Source of the DNA: a bacterium
GTDB taxonomy: Bacteria; Gemmatimonadota; Gemmatimonadetes; Longimicrobiales; RSA9
DNA: 51,325 nt
Reading direction: 5' to 3'
Assembly (NCBI GenBank): GCA_003242735.1
Contig: QGVH01000026.1
Location: forward strand, 1 to 51,325
Positions within the stretch are counted from its first letter, which is position 1. The number at the start of each line of letters is the position of its first letter. This document shows, in pieces, positions 36,351 through 44,391 of the stretch. A program made the position numbers and the translations under genes. The notes below the pieces were generated by a model. That model saw only the letters and a program-made list of their open reading frames with translations. It was not told the DNA's origin and did not search any database.

Positions 36351-37031
36351 ATGGTCAGTCTCGAGTCGCTGCGCGGCTGGGCCTATCGGGTGCTGACCCC
36401 CGTGACGGACCTGCTCGTGGCCAACCGGGTGCACCCGAACCTGCTCACCACGTTGGGCTTCCTGGTGACGGTCAGCTCCGGCATCGCGTTCCACCGGCAC
36501 GAGGTCCGGGTGGCGGGTTTCCTGATCCTGCTGGGCGGGCTGTTCGACATCCTCGATGGCCGCGTCGCGCGCTTGAGCGACCTGGGGAGCAAGTTCGGCG
36601 CGTTCTACGACTCGACGCTGGACCGGATCAGCGAGATCGTCGTCTATCTCGGGATGCTCTCGCTCTACAACGACTACCGCCTGGAGCTGGGAGATGTCGG
36701 CATGATCTACCTGATCATGCTGGCGATGGCGGGATCGTTGATGATCAGTTACACGCGGGCGCGCGCGGAGGCCCTGGGGCTGGACTGCCGTGTGGGGCTG
36801 ATGGCGCGCGCGGAGCGGGTGGTCCTGATCGGGCTCTCCTCGCTGGTGTTCGGCGAGGCGTGGGACGGGCTCGTCCTCAAGGTGGTGATCTTCCTGCTCG
36901 CAGTGCTCACGAACGTCACGGCGTTTCAGCGCATCGTGTGGGTGTACCAGCACGCGCGAGGCGTGCCGCTCGATGATGGGCTGACGCCTGCCGGTACCCT
37001 AACCAAAGAGGAGTCCAGTGGCTCAAGGTAG
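36351..37031 (+). CDS. CDP-alcohol phosphatidyltransferase, likely phosphatidylinositol-phosphate synthase
   Basis: The 226-residue membrane protein contains the complete family motif D-x2-DG-x2-AR-x8-G-x3-D-x3-D at Asp66 to Asp91 (DILDGRVARLSDLGSKFG then YDSTLD). Several hydrophobic helices follow. The gene overlaps the next one, myo-inositol-1-phosphate synthase, by 14 bp, which suggests that inositol phosphate is the acceptor alcohol and the product is an inositol phospholipid. Phosphatidylglycerol-phosphate synthase is the main alternative; the pairing, not a specific residue, supports the inositol assignment. Confidence 0.8.
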   Translation: MVSLESLRGWAYRVLTPVTDLLVANRVHPNLLTTLGFLVTVSSGIAFHRHEVRVAGFLILLGGLFDILDGRVARLSDLGSKFGAFYDSTLDRISEIVVYLGMLSLYNDYRLELGDVGMIYLIMLAMAGSLMISYTRARAEALGLDCRVGLMARAERVVLIGLSSLVFGEAWDGLVLKVVIFLLAVLTNVTAFQRIVWVYQHARGVPLDDGLTPAGTLTKEESSGSR

Positions 37032-38331
37032 GCGGATCGCGCCGGCGGAAGGCCGGCTGGGAGTGTTGCTGCCGGGTCTCGGTGCGGTGGCGACGACGTT
37101 CATCGCGGGGGTGGAGGCGGTGCGGCGTGGCCGCGCGCAGCCGATCGGGTCGCTGACCCAGATGGCGCACATCCGGTTGGGACGGCGGACGGAGCGGCGG
37201 CAGCCCAAGATCAAGGACTTCGTTCCGCTGGCGTCGCTGGATCAGCTCGTGTTCGGCGCCTGGGACCCGATCCCGGATGACGCGTACGAGAGCGCGCTCA
37301 AGGCGGGCGTCCTGGACCGCAGGGACCTGGACCCGATCGCCGACTTCCTGAAGGGCATCCGTCCGATGCCGGCGGTGTTCGACAAGGCGTACGTCCGGCG
37401 GCTGGACGGCGAGAACGTCAAGAAGGGGAAGACGAAGCGGGACCTCGCCGAGCAGTTGCGCGAGGACATCCGCCGCTTCAAGGCCGAGCACGGCTGCGAC
37501 CGGCTGGTCATGGTCTGGTGCGGCTCGACGGAGATCTACCTCAAGCCCGGCCCCGCACACGCGAGCCTGAAGGCGTTCGAGGAGGCGATGGATCGCAACG
37601 ACGAGGCGATCGCGCCCTCCATGCTGTACGCGTGGGCCGCGCTCATGGAGGGGGTCCCGTACGCGAACGGCGCGCCGAACCTGACGGTGGACATCCCGGC
37701 GCTCCAGGAGCTCGCGCGGGAGCGGCAGGTGCCGATCGCGGGCAAGGACTTCAAGACCGGCCAGACGCTGATGAAGACCATCATCGCGCCGGGGCTGAAG
37801 GCGCGGATGCTCGGTCTGCAGGGCTGGTTCAGCACGAACATCCTCGGCAACCGCGACGGCGCGGTCCTGGACGACCCGGACTCGTTCAAGACGAAGGAAG
37901 AGTCGAAGCTGGGGGTGCTGGAGTACATCCTCCAGCCGGAGCTCTACCCGGAGCTGTACGGGAACGTCTACCACAAGGTGCGGATCAACTACTATCCGCC
38001 GCGCGGCGACAACAAGGAGGGCTGGGACAACCTGGACATCTTCGGTTGGCTCGGCTACCCGATGCAGATCAAGGTGGACTTCCTGTGCCGCGACTCGATC
38101 CTCGCCGCGCCGATCGTGCTGGACCTGGCGCTGTTCCTGGATCTCGCCGCGCGGGCGGGGATGAGCGGGATCCAGGAATGGCTGTCGTTCTACTTCAAGA
38201 GCCCGATGGTGGCGCCGGAGCTGTACCCGGAGCACGACCTGTTCATCCAGCACATGAAGCTGAAGAACACGCTGCGTCACCTGATGGGTGAAGAGCAGAT
38301 CACGCACCTGGGGCTGGACTACTACGAGTGA
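37018..38331 (+). CDS. Myo-inositol-1-phosphate synthase
   Basis: The enzyme makes inositol-3-phosphate from glucose-6-phosphate with NAD as internal oxidant. In this 437-residue protein the nucleotide site is VLLPGLGAVATTFIAGV; the conserved centre is AGKDFKTGQTLMKT (Lys243, Lys246), then GLKARMLGLQGWFSTNILGN and DSIL. The GTG at 37018 follows GAGGAG. Prokaryotic members are shorter than eukaryotic ones (about 360-440), so length fits. It forms a two-gene unit with the phosphatidyltransferase. A strong hairpin follows. Confidence 0.93.
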   Translation: MAQGRRIAPAEGRLGVLLPGLGAVATTFIAGVEAVRRGRAQPIGSLTQMAHIRLGRRTERRQPKIKDFVPLASLDQLVFGAWDPIPDDAYESALKAGVLDRRDLDPIADFLKGIRPMPAVFDKAYVRRLDGENVKKGKTKRDLAEQLREDIRRFKAEHGCDRLVMVWCGSTEIYLKPGPAHASLKAFEEAMDRNDEAIAPSMLYAWAALMEGVPYANGAPNLTVDIPALQELARERQVPIAGKDFKTGQTLMKTIIAPGLKARMLGLQGWFSTNILGNRDGAVLDDPDSFKTKEESKLGVLEYILQPELYPELYGNVYHKVRINYYPPRGDNKEGWDNLDIFGWLGYPMQIKVDFLCRDSILAAPIVLDLALFLDLAARAGMSGIQEWLSFYFKSPMVAPELYPEHDLFIQHMKLKNTLRHLMGEEQITHLGLDYYE

Positions 38332-38357
38332 CCGTCTCCGGGGTTGGAGTGGACCCG

Positions 38358-38395
38358 CGACGTGCATGCGCGCGTTGGCGTGCGCGTGCACGTCG
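38358..38395. terminator. 17-bp hairpin of alternating purine-pyrimidine sequence between ino1-like gene and tmk
   Basis: Bases 38358-38374 pair with 38379-38395 (15 Watson-Crick pairs and two G-T pairs) around a TTGG loop. The outer arms are CGACGTGCA/TGCACGTCG. No T-run follows. It is placed where the inositol genes end and just before tmk, so it may act as a terminator; the alternating G/C/T/A pattern is also prone to left-handed DNA. Confidence 0.55.
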
Positions 38396-38407
38396 TCGCA
38401 TTCGTGA

Positions 38408-39076
38408 GTGCGTGGTGTGAGCGGGGCGACTTCGGGGCGCCGCGGCGTGTTCGTGGTGTTCGAGGGGATCGAGGGGGCGGGCAAGAGCACGCAGGTGCGG
38501 ATGCTGTCGGAATGGTTGGCGGCGCGGGGCGTGCCGCACCGGCTGGTGCGCGAGCCCGGCGGCACGCCGGTGGGCGAAGAGATCCGGCGGCTGATGCTGG
38601 ACAGTCAGGATCTGCCGGCGCGCGCCGAGCTGTTCCTCGCCCTCGCGGCGCGGGCGATCCACGTGGACGAGGTCCTCGCGCCGGCGCTGGCGGCGGGCGA
38701 GGTGGTGGTGGCGGACCGGTACGAGCTGTCCACGCTGGCGTATCAGGGGTACGGCCGTGGGTTGCCGTTGGACGAAGTGCGGCGGCTGAACCGGCTGGCG
38801 ACGGGCGGCCTGTCGCCGGATGTGACGGTGCTGCTGGAGGTGCCCGTGGCCGTCGGGGAGGCGAGGCGGCGGGCGGAGGGGCGCGGCGCGGACCGCATTG
38901 AGGGCGCGGGGCACGCGTTCCATGTACGGGTCGCCGAGGCATACGCCTTGCTGGCCGAGACGGAGCCGAGGGTAGAACGGGTGGATGCGACGGCCGACCC
39001 GGAGCACGTGCACGCCGAGGTCCTGCGCCGCCTGAACGCCCGGTTTCCCGAAACATTCCCCTTGCGCGCGGGTTAG
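38408..39076 (+). CDS. tmk: Thymidylate kinase
   Basis: Tmk phosphorylates dTMP to dTDP. The 222-residue protein has the P-loop FEGIEGAGKSTQ, the conserved VREPGGTPVGEEIR, DRYELSTLAYQGYGRGL and, in the lid region, RGADRIE. The start is uncertain: GTG 38408 and GTG 38417 are both possible and neither has a strong ribosome site; both lie before the normal VFVVFEGIEG start of the fold. Confidence 0.94.
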   Translation: MRGVSGATSGRRGVFVVFEGIEGAGKSTQVRMLSEWLAARGVPHRLVREPGGTPVGEEIRRLMLDSQDLPARAELFLALAARAIHVDEVLAPALAAGEVVVADRYELSTLAYQGYGRGLPLDEVRRLNRLATGGLSPDVTVLLEVPVAVGEARRRAEGRGADRIEGAGHAFHVRVAEAYALLAETEPRVERVDATADPEHVHAEVLRRLNARFPETFPLRAG

Positions 39077-39134
39077 TGGTACGGCGGGAGGGTCGGCCGG
39101 GCGGATGGCCGGTCTCGAGGTCTTTGGAGGACGG

Positions 39135-40784
39135 ATGAAGATCAAGCGTTCGATCCTGGCGCCCGTGCTGGTGGCGACGCTGGCCCTGGCCAGCGGCGGC
39201 TGGTTGTTGCAGAAGGGCGGAACCCAGGAACAGAACGTCTACTTCCAGGCGCGCCTGTTCGAGGAGGTGCTGCACCACGTCTCGGACCGGTTCGTCGATC
39301 CGCAGGACCCCGCGGAGCTGTACCGGAAGGCGATCGACGGACTGCTGTACGAGCTGGGGGACCCGCACACGACGCTGATGTCGCCGAAGGACTACGAGCA
39401 GTTGCGGGTCCAGACGGAGGGCGAGTACGGCGGCCTGGGTATCCAGATCGACATCCGCGACGGCTGGGTCACGGTGATCGCGCCGTTGCGGGACACGCCG
39501 GCGGAGCGTGCCGGCCTCCAGGCCGGGGACCGGATCGTGGAGGTGGACGGCGAGTCCACGCGGGGCTGGACCGTGGACGAGGCGGTCGAGCGGCTGCGTG
39601 GTCCCAAGGGGAAGCCGGTGGACCTGCGGGTGGTGCGCAGCGGCGTGGATGAGCCGATCCCGTTCCACATCGTGAGGGACGAGATCCGGGTGCCGTCCGT
39701 TGCGCTGGCGTACATGGTCGAGGACGGCGTCGGGTACGTCGAGCTGTCGGTGTTCAGCGAGACGTCGACGCGGGACCTGAAGGCCGCGATCGACGATCTG
39801 CGCGCGCAGGGGCTGAAGGGGCTGGTGCTGGACCTGCGGCAGAACCCCGGAGGGCTGCTGGACCAGGGCGTTTCGGTGAGCGACCTGTTCCTCGACGAGG
39901 GCAAGGTCGTGGTCGAGACGCGGAGCCGGATCCCCGCACAGAACCAGCAGTTCCGGGCGACGGGCGCGGACGAGTACCCGGGGATGCCGATCGTGGTGCT
40001 GGTGGACGAGGGGAGCGCGTCGGCGTCGGAGATCGTGGCGGGCGCGCTGCAGGACCACGACCGGGCCTTGGTGCTGGGGCGGCCGACGTTCGGGAAGGGG
40101 TCGGTGCAGACGCTGTTCCCCCTTTCGGGTGGCAATCACTTGAAGCTGACGACGGCGCGCTGGTACACGGCGTCCGGCCGGTCCATCCAGAAGCCGTATA
40201 CCCGTGGGCTGGCGGCGAACGGGACGGCCGCGGGGGGAACGGACGCGGACAGCGGCGCCGCCCAGCCGGAGTACCGGACGGCGGGCGGCCGGGTGGTGTA
40301 CGGCGGCGGCGGGATCCGTCCGGACGTGATCATGGAGGACGACACGCTGTCCACCGCGGAGCAGACGTTCGTGCGGTCGCTGCAGCGGCACGGGTCGAAG
40401 TACCGGGACGCGGTGTTCAGTTACGCCGTGAAGTACGTTCGTGAGCACCCGGAGCTCCAGCGCGACTTCCCGGTGACGCCCGCGATGCTGGATGGCCTGT
40501 ACGCAGCGCTCCAGGAGGCGGGGGTGGACGTGCCGCGGTCGGAGTTCGACCAGGCGTCTCGTCTGGTGAGCCGCAACCTCGCGGTGGAGATCACGCGGGC
40601 GAAGTGGGGGAGCGCGGAGGCGCGCCGGCGGTTGAACATGGAGGACCCGTGGATCCGGCTGGCGGCGGATCTGTTGAAGCAGGCCGACGACGTGGAGAGT
40701 CTGTTCGCGGCGGCGGAGCGGTACCGGGCGACGCACGGCGAGGGGCAGGAGGAGTTGCCCGGATCCGAGCTGCGTGACCGCTGA
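39135..40784 (+). CDS. C-terminal processing protease CtpA (S41 family)
   Basis: A periplasmic serine protease that trims envelope proteins. The 549-residue protein has an N-terminal membrane anchor or signal (SILAPVLVATLALASGGWLL), a helical part with GDPHTTLMSPKDYEQL, a PDZ domain (about 95-180) and the S41 domain. The catalytic dyad is Ser296 (DEGSASASEI) and Lys321 (TFGKGSVQTLFPL), 25 residues apart as in E. coli Prc. A C-terminal extension of ~130 residues follows. GGAGG precedes the ATG at 39135. Confidence 0.94.
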   Translation: MKIKRSILAPVLVATLALASGGWLLQKGGTQEQNVYFQARLFEEVLHHVSDRFVDPQDPAELYRKAIDGLLYELGDPHTTLMSPKDYEQLRVQTEGEYGGLGIQIDIRDGWVTVIAPLRDTPAERAGLQAGDRIVEVDGESTRGWTVDEAVERLRGPKGKPVDLRVVRSGVDEPIPFHIVRDEIRVPSVALAYMVEDGVGYVELSVFSETSTRDLKAAIDDLRAQGLKGLVLDLRQNPGGLLDQGVSVSDLFLDEGKVVVETRSRIPAQNQQFRATGADEYPGMPIVVLVDEGSASASEIVAGALQDHDRALVLGRPTFGKGSVQTLFPLSGGNHLKLTTARWYTASGRSIQKPYTRGLAANGTAAGGTDADSGAAQPEYRTAGGRVVYGGGGIRPDVIMEDDTLSTAEQTFVRSLQRHGSKYRDAVFSYAVKYVREHPELQRDFPVTPAMLDGLYAALQEAGVDVPRSEFDQASRLVSRNLAVEITRAKWGSAEARRRLNMEDPWIRLAADLLKQADDVESLFAAAERYRATHGEGQEELPGSELRDR

Positions 40785-40814
40785 GCCCGGACGGAGCCAG
40801 ACCGCGGCAGCGCC

Positions 40815-41648
40815 ATGGGGGCCGGGGTCGCTCTGGGCCTGGGGGTCGCCGGTCTGGCGGTCGGGTTCATCGCGGGTCTGATCGGAATCGGAGGAGGGGT
40901 GCTGATGGTGCCCCTCCTCTACGCTTTCTATGAGCGGCCGGGGTGGGCCGGCGCGCTCCTCCCCCCGGAGCTTGCGCCGGTGGTGGCGCACGCGACGAGC
41001 CTGTTCGTGATCGTGCCCACGGCGATCAAGGGCGTGATCTCGTACCAGCGCGCGAAGCTGGTGCCGTGGCGCGTGGCGTTGCCGGTGGCGCTGGCCGCGA
41101 CGTTCGCTGCCGTGCTGGGCGCGCGGCTCGCTCTGGAGTTGCCGGGGCCCGCGCTCAAACTGGCGTTCGGGTTGCTGGTGGTGGCGTCCGGCGTGCAGAT
41201 CGGCGTGGGCCGAGGGCGTCCGCAGGACCGACCGCTGCGGGCCGGGCTGCCGACGCTGTCGGGGATCGGACTGGTCGTTGGCCTGACCTCGGCGCTGCTG
41301 GGCGTGGGCGGCGGCGTCGTGGCGATCCCGTTGCTCACCAACGTGGTGGGCCTCGATCTGCAGCGTGTGACGGCGACATCGCTGAGCATCATGGCGTTCG
41401 CGTCGCTGGCCGGCACGGCGACGTACATCGCGGGTGGTCTGGGCGTTGACGGGTTGCCGCCCGGCAATCTGGGCTACGTCCACCTGTGGGCGGCGTTGCC
41501 GCTCGTGGCCGGGTCGCTGCTGGCGGTGGGCTGGGGCGCTCGGCTGAACCGGCGGCTCCCGGTCCGGAAGCTGCGCTGGGTGTTCGCCGTGGCGTTCATC
41601 CTGATCGGGATGCGGCTGGTGGTGCAGAACGCACGCGTCATGTTCTGA
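40815..41648 (+). CDS. TauE/SafE-family sulfite or anion exporter
   Basis: The 277-residue membrane protein has two TauE repeats: GFIAGLIGIGGGVLMVPLLY near the start and GLTSALLGVGGGVVAIPLLT after the middle, separated by loops, about eight membrane segments in total. Family members carry sulfite, sulfoacetate, or other organosulfur anions in some bacteria; the substrate here is unknown. It lies 30 bp after ctpA. Confidence 0.9.
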   Translation: MGAGVALGLGVAGLAVGFIAGLIGIGGGVLMVPLLYAFYERPGWAGALLPPELAPVVAHATSLFVIVPTAIKGVISYQRAKLVPWRVALPVALAATFAAVLGARLALELPGPALKLAFGLLVVASGVQIGVGRGRPQDRPLRAGLPTLSGIGLVVGLTSALLGVGGGVVAIPLLTNVVGLDLQRVTATSLSIMAFASLAGTATYIAGGLGVDGLPPGNLGYVHLWAALPLVAGSLLAVGWGARLNRRLPVRKLRWVFAVAFILIGMRLVVQNARVMF

Positions 41649-41713
41649 GACGCGCGGAGTGTTGCGGCCGGGTCCGCAGCGGCGGGCCCGCACAGCGGGG
41701 GAACGGTCCAGCC

Positions 41714-42415
41714 ATGGGAGCCGATCGGCTGCTGGTCTTCGCGAGACGGCCCGCGGCGGGGCTGAGGGAGATGCGGCTCACTCCGCCGCTCGCCCCGGAT
41801 GATGCCGCGGCCGTTTACGAGGCGTGCTTGCGCGATGTGCTGGCGCTGGCGGCGCGGGAACGGGCGAGGATCGAGCTCTGGTACGAGGTGGACGGCCGCG
41901 CGCGTGAATACTTCGAGACCGAGTTCGCGCACCTCCCGCGTGCGGAGCAGGTCCCCGGTCCGCTGGGAGAGCGGCTGCACGATGCGTTCGCGTGGTCGTT
42001 CGCGGACGAGACGGAGCGCACGGTGGTCGTGACGGGCGAGTCCCCGACGATCCCGGACGACGTGTTGACGGCGGCGTTCACGGACCTTCGGGAGGTGGAT
42101 GCGGTGCTGGGCCCGACGCGTTCGGGCCGCCCCTATCTCATCGGGCTGCGGGCGGCGAGCTGGCCCAGGGCGGCGACCCTGCTGCGCGAGGTCGCGTGGG
42201 GGACCCCATCGTGCCTGCGGTCTGCGGTCGAGTGCGCGAACGCCGCGGATCTGGTGCTGCGTGTGCTCCCCGGCTGGTACGGCATCGAGGGCCCCGAAGA
42301 CCTCGCGCGAGCCCGCGACGATGCGCGTCCCGATTCGCACCTCGCCCGGTGGCTGGCGAGCGAGGCGGGACGCCGCTACGTTGCGCCTGCCGCCGGCGGG
42401 CCGGACCGGCGCTGA
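41714..42415 (+). CDS. DUF2064-like (TIGR04282-type) nucleotidyl/glycosyl transferase with altered motifs
   Basis: The 233-residue protein follows the DUF2064 plan: LLVFARRPAAGLREMRLTPP, GPLGERLHDAFAWSF, AVLGPTRSGRPYLIGLRA and GIEGPEDLARAR. However, four usual motifs differ: K-T-R-L is EMRL, the DSPDLP-type site reads GESPTIPD, the DGGYYL site reads RSGRPYL, and the D-V-D-T-P-E-D-L site reads YGIEGPEDL. It may have lost or changed its catalytic function. ATG at 41714 chosen for the family N-terminus. It lies 65 bp after the TauE gene. Confidence 0.72.
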   Translation: MGADRLLVFARRPAAGLREMRLTPPLAPDDAAAVYEACLRDVLALAARERARIELWYEVDGRAREYFETEFAHLPRAEQVPGPLGERLHDAFAWSFADETERTVVVTGESPTIPDDVLTAAFTDLREVDAVLGPTRSGRPYLIGLRAASWPRAATLLREVAWGTPSCLRSAVECANAADLVLRVLPGWYGIEGPEDLARARDDARPDSHLARWLASEAGRRYVAPAAGGPDRR

Positions 42416-42607
42416 GGGTCCGGGCGCCGCGCGCGACGAGCGGCACGGCGGCGGCGCGAGCGCCGGATCCGTCGCATCCTGCCATGGACATGCCCCTGGA
42501 TCAGACCATGATCGAAGCGGATCGTGCCGGTCCCGATGTCTGTCGGCGTGGCGCGGCGCGGATCGTGTGCGGCCATGGGACGAGCCGTGTGGGCGGAGGG
42601 CGCGACG

Positions 42608-43255
42608 ATGGATGAGGCGACGCGGGCACTCGTCGCCGTCTCCGCCGCGATCGGTGCTGGCGACCGGGAGCGGCTGGCGCGCACGCTCGACGGCGCCGTG
42701 CGCGCGGCCACGCCGGCGGAGGTGGAGGAAGCGCTGCTCCAGAGCTACCTCTTCGTGGGGTTCCCCGGCGCGCTCAACGCGATGGCGTTGTGGCGGGAGC
42801 GGACCGGTTTGCCGGCGAGCGGAGGCGGGGCGAGCGGCGCTCCGGCGGAGTGGCGGCGCCGGGGGGAAGCGGTGTGCGCTCGGGTGTACGGCGCCCAGTA
42901 CGAACGGCTCCGGGAGCGTGTGGCCAGCCTGCACCCGGACCTCGAGGCGTGGATGCTCGAAGAGGGCTACGGCAAGGTGCTCGGCCGGCCTGGGCTCGCG
43001 CTCGGTGTGCGGGAGCTGTGCGTCGTCGCCACGCTGGTGCCGCAGGATGCGCCGGCGCAGCTCCGCTCGCACCTGCGCGGCGCGCTGAACGTGGGCGTTC
43101 CGGTCGAGGACGTGGAGGAGGCGCTGGAGATCGCGTGCGGGTTCGCTCCGCCCGAACGTGCACGTGTGGCGCGGGAGGTCTGGGCGCAGGTGGTGGAGCG
43201 GTGGCGCAGCCGTGCGGCCGCCGCGGGCGGCGCCGGGGTGGTGGACGGCGAGTGA
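42608..43255 (+). CDS. Carboxymuconolactone decarboxylase family protein
   Basis: The 215-residue helical protein has two CMD-like halves: ATPAEVEEALLQSYLFVGFP at the N-terminal side, and GLALGVRELCVVATLVPQDA plus RSHLRGALNVGVPVEDVEEA at the C-terminal side. There is no C-x-x-C, so it is not an AhpD-type peroxidase. Members include the protocatechuate-pathway decarboxylase, but no other such gene is nearby; substrate unknown. The ATG at 42608 avoids a low-complexity upstream stretch. The 192-bp gap before it shows no convincing gene. Confidence 0.8.
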   Translation: MDEATRALVAVSAAIGAGDRERLARTLDGAVRAATPAEVEEALLQSYLFVGFPGALNAMALWRERTGLPASGGGASGAPAEWRRRGEAVCARVYGAQYERLRERVASLHPDLEAWMLEEGYGKVLGRPGLALGVRELCVVATLVPQDAPAQLRSHLRGALNVGVPVEDVEEALEIACGFAPPERARVAREVWAQVVERWRSRAAAAGGAGVVDGE

Positions 43256-43343
43256 GACCGAAGTCGGGCACGGCGAGTCGGTTCGGACGGTGAGACCATG
43301 ACGGGCGCGGCGAGGGTGTGCCCGTACCAGGGATCGGAGAGAC

Positions 43344-44372
43344 ATGTTCGTTGACTACGCGGTCATCCACGTGTACGGCGGAACGGGCGGCTCGGGGGCC
43401 GAGGCGTTCCGACGGGAGAAGGGCGTGCCCCGCGGCGGGCCGTCGGGGGGGGACGGCGGTCGCGGCGGCGATGTCATCCTCCGGGCCGACCGCCACCTCA
43501 CCACGCTGCTCGACTACCGCTACCAGCAGCACTACCGCGCGGAGCGCGGTCAGCACGGCCAGGGGAACAACCGCACCGGCCGTGACGGCGCGAGTCTGAT
43601 CTTGCGTGTGCCGCCGGGAACGGTGGTGCGGGACGCGGACACCGGCGAGTTCTTGGGCGAGCTGCTCGAGGATGGGCAGGAGCTGGTCGTGGCGCGGGGT
43701 GGCAGGGGCGGGCGCGGGAACGCGGCGTTCGCCACGCCGACGCGCCGCGCGCCGAGGATCTGGGAGCCCGGCGAAGAGGGCGAACAGCGGCGGATCGTGC
43801 TCGAGCTGAAGCTGATCGCGGACGTCGGGCTGGTCGGCAAGCCGAACGCCGGCAAGTCCACGTTGCTGGCGGCGATCTCCGCGGCACGCCCCAAGATCGC
43901 GGACTACCCGTTCACCACCCTGACGCCGAACCTGGGCGTGGTGGAGCTGCCCGGCTCGAGGACGTACGTGGTCGCGGACATCCCCGGGATCATCGAGGGC
44001 GCGCACGAAGGGAAGGGGCTCGGGCTGCGGTTCCTGCGGCACATCGAGCGGACGCGGACGCTCGCCTACCTCGTTCCGGTGGACGCGGAGGATCCGCAGG
44101 GCGAGTACGAGGTGCTGCGGCGCGAGCTGGAGGCGTATTCGCCCGAGCTCGCGGCGCGTCCGCACTGCGTGGTGCTGACCAAGGCGGACCTGCTGGCGCC
44201 CGGTCAGGATCCCCCGAAGATCCACGCGCCGGCCGCCTGGGGCACGTTCGTCATCTCCGCCGTCGCCCGGCGGGGGTTGGGGGATCTGCTGGAGTCGCTG
44301 TGGCGGCGGGTGCAGGAGGCGGTGGAGGAAGCAGCGCAGCGCGAGCCGCCGGCGGAGACGTTGCGACCTTGA
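43344..44372 (+). CDS. obgE: GTPase ObgE/CgtA
   Basis: Obg binds the 50S subunit and ties ribosome assembly to growth and stress. The 342-residue protein has the Gly-rich Obg fold (about 1-158; GGTGGSGAEAFRREKGVPRG, FATPTRRAPR), then the G domain: G1 GLVGKPNAGKST (162-173), G2/G3 DYPFTTLTPNLGVV and DIPGIIEGAHEGKGLGLRFL, and VLTKADLL. No C-terminal extension is present. GGAGAGAC precedes the ATG. Confidence 0.97.
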   Translation: MFVDYAVIHVYGGTGGSGAEAFRREKGVPRGGPSGGDGGRGGDVILRADRHLTTLLDYRYQQHYRAERGQHGQGNNRTGRDGASLILRVPPGTVVRDADTGEFLGELLEDGQELVVARGGRGGRGNAAFATPTRRAPRIWEPGEEGEQRRIVLELKLIADVGLVGKPNAGKSTLLAAISAARPKIADYPFTTLTPNLGVVELPGSRTYVVADIPGIIEGAHEGKGLGLRFLRHIERTRTLAYLVPVDAEDPQGEYEVLRRELEAYSPELAARPHCVVLTKADLLAPGQDPPKIHAPAAWGTFVISAVARRGLGDLLESLWRRVQEAVEEAAQREPPAETLRP

Positions 44373-44391
44373 GGCGCGCCGGGAGACGACG

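Noticed and set aside
38322..41693. Open - strand frame of over 1100 codons
   Set aside because: It lies opposite tmk, ctpA and the TauE gene, all confirmed by motifs. Composition is typical of a shadow frame and there is no ribosome site at its start.
42484..42615. 43-codon frame before the carboxymuconolactone-decarboxylase gene
   Set aside because: No ribosome site and low-complexity end; overlaps the real gene start.
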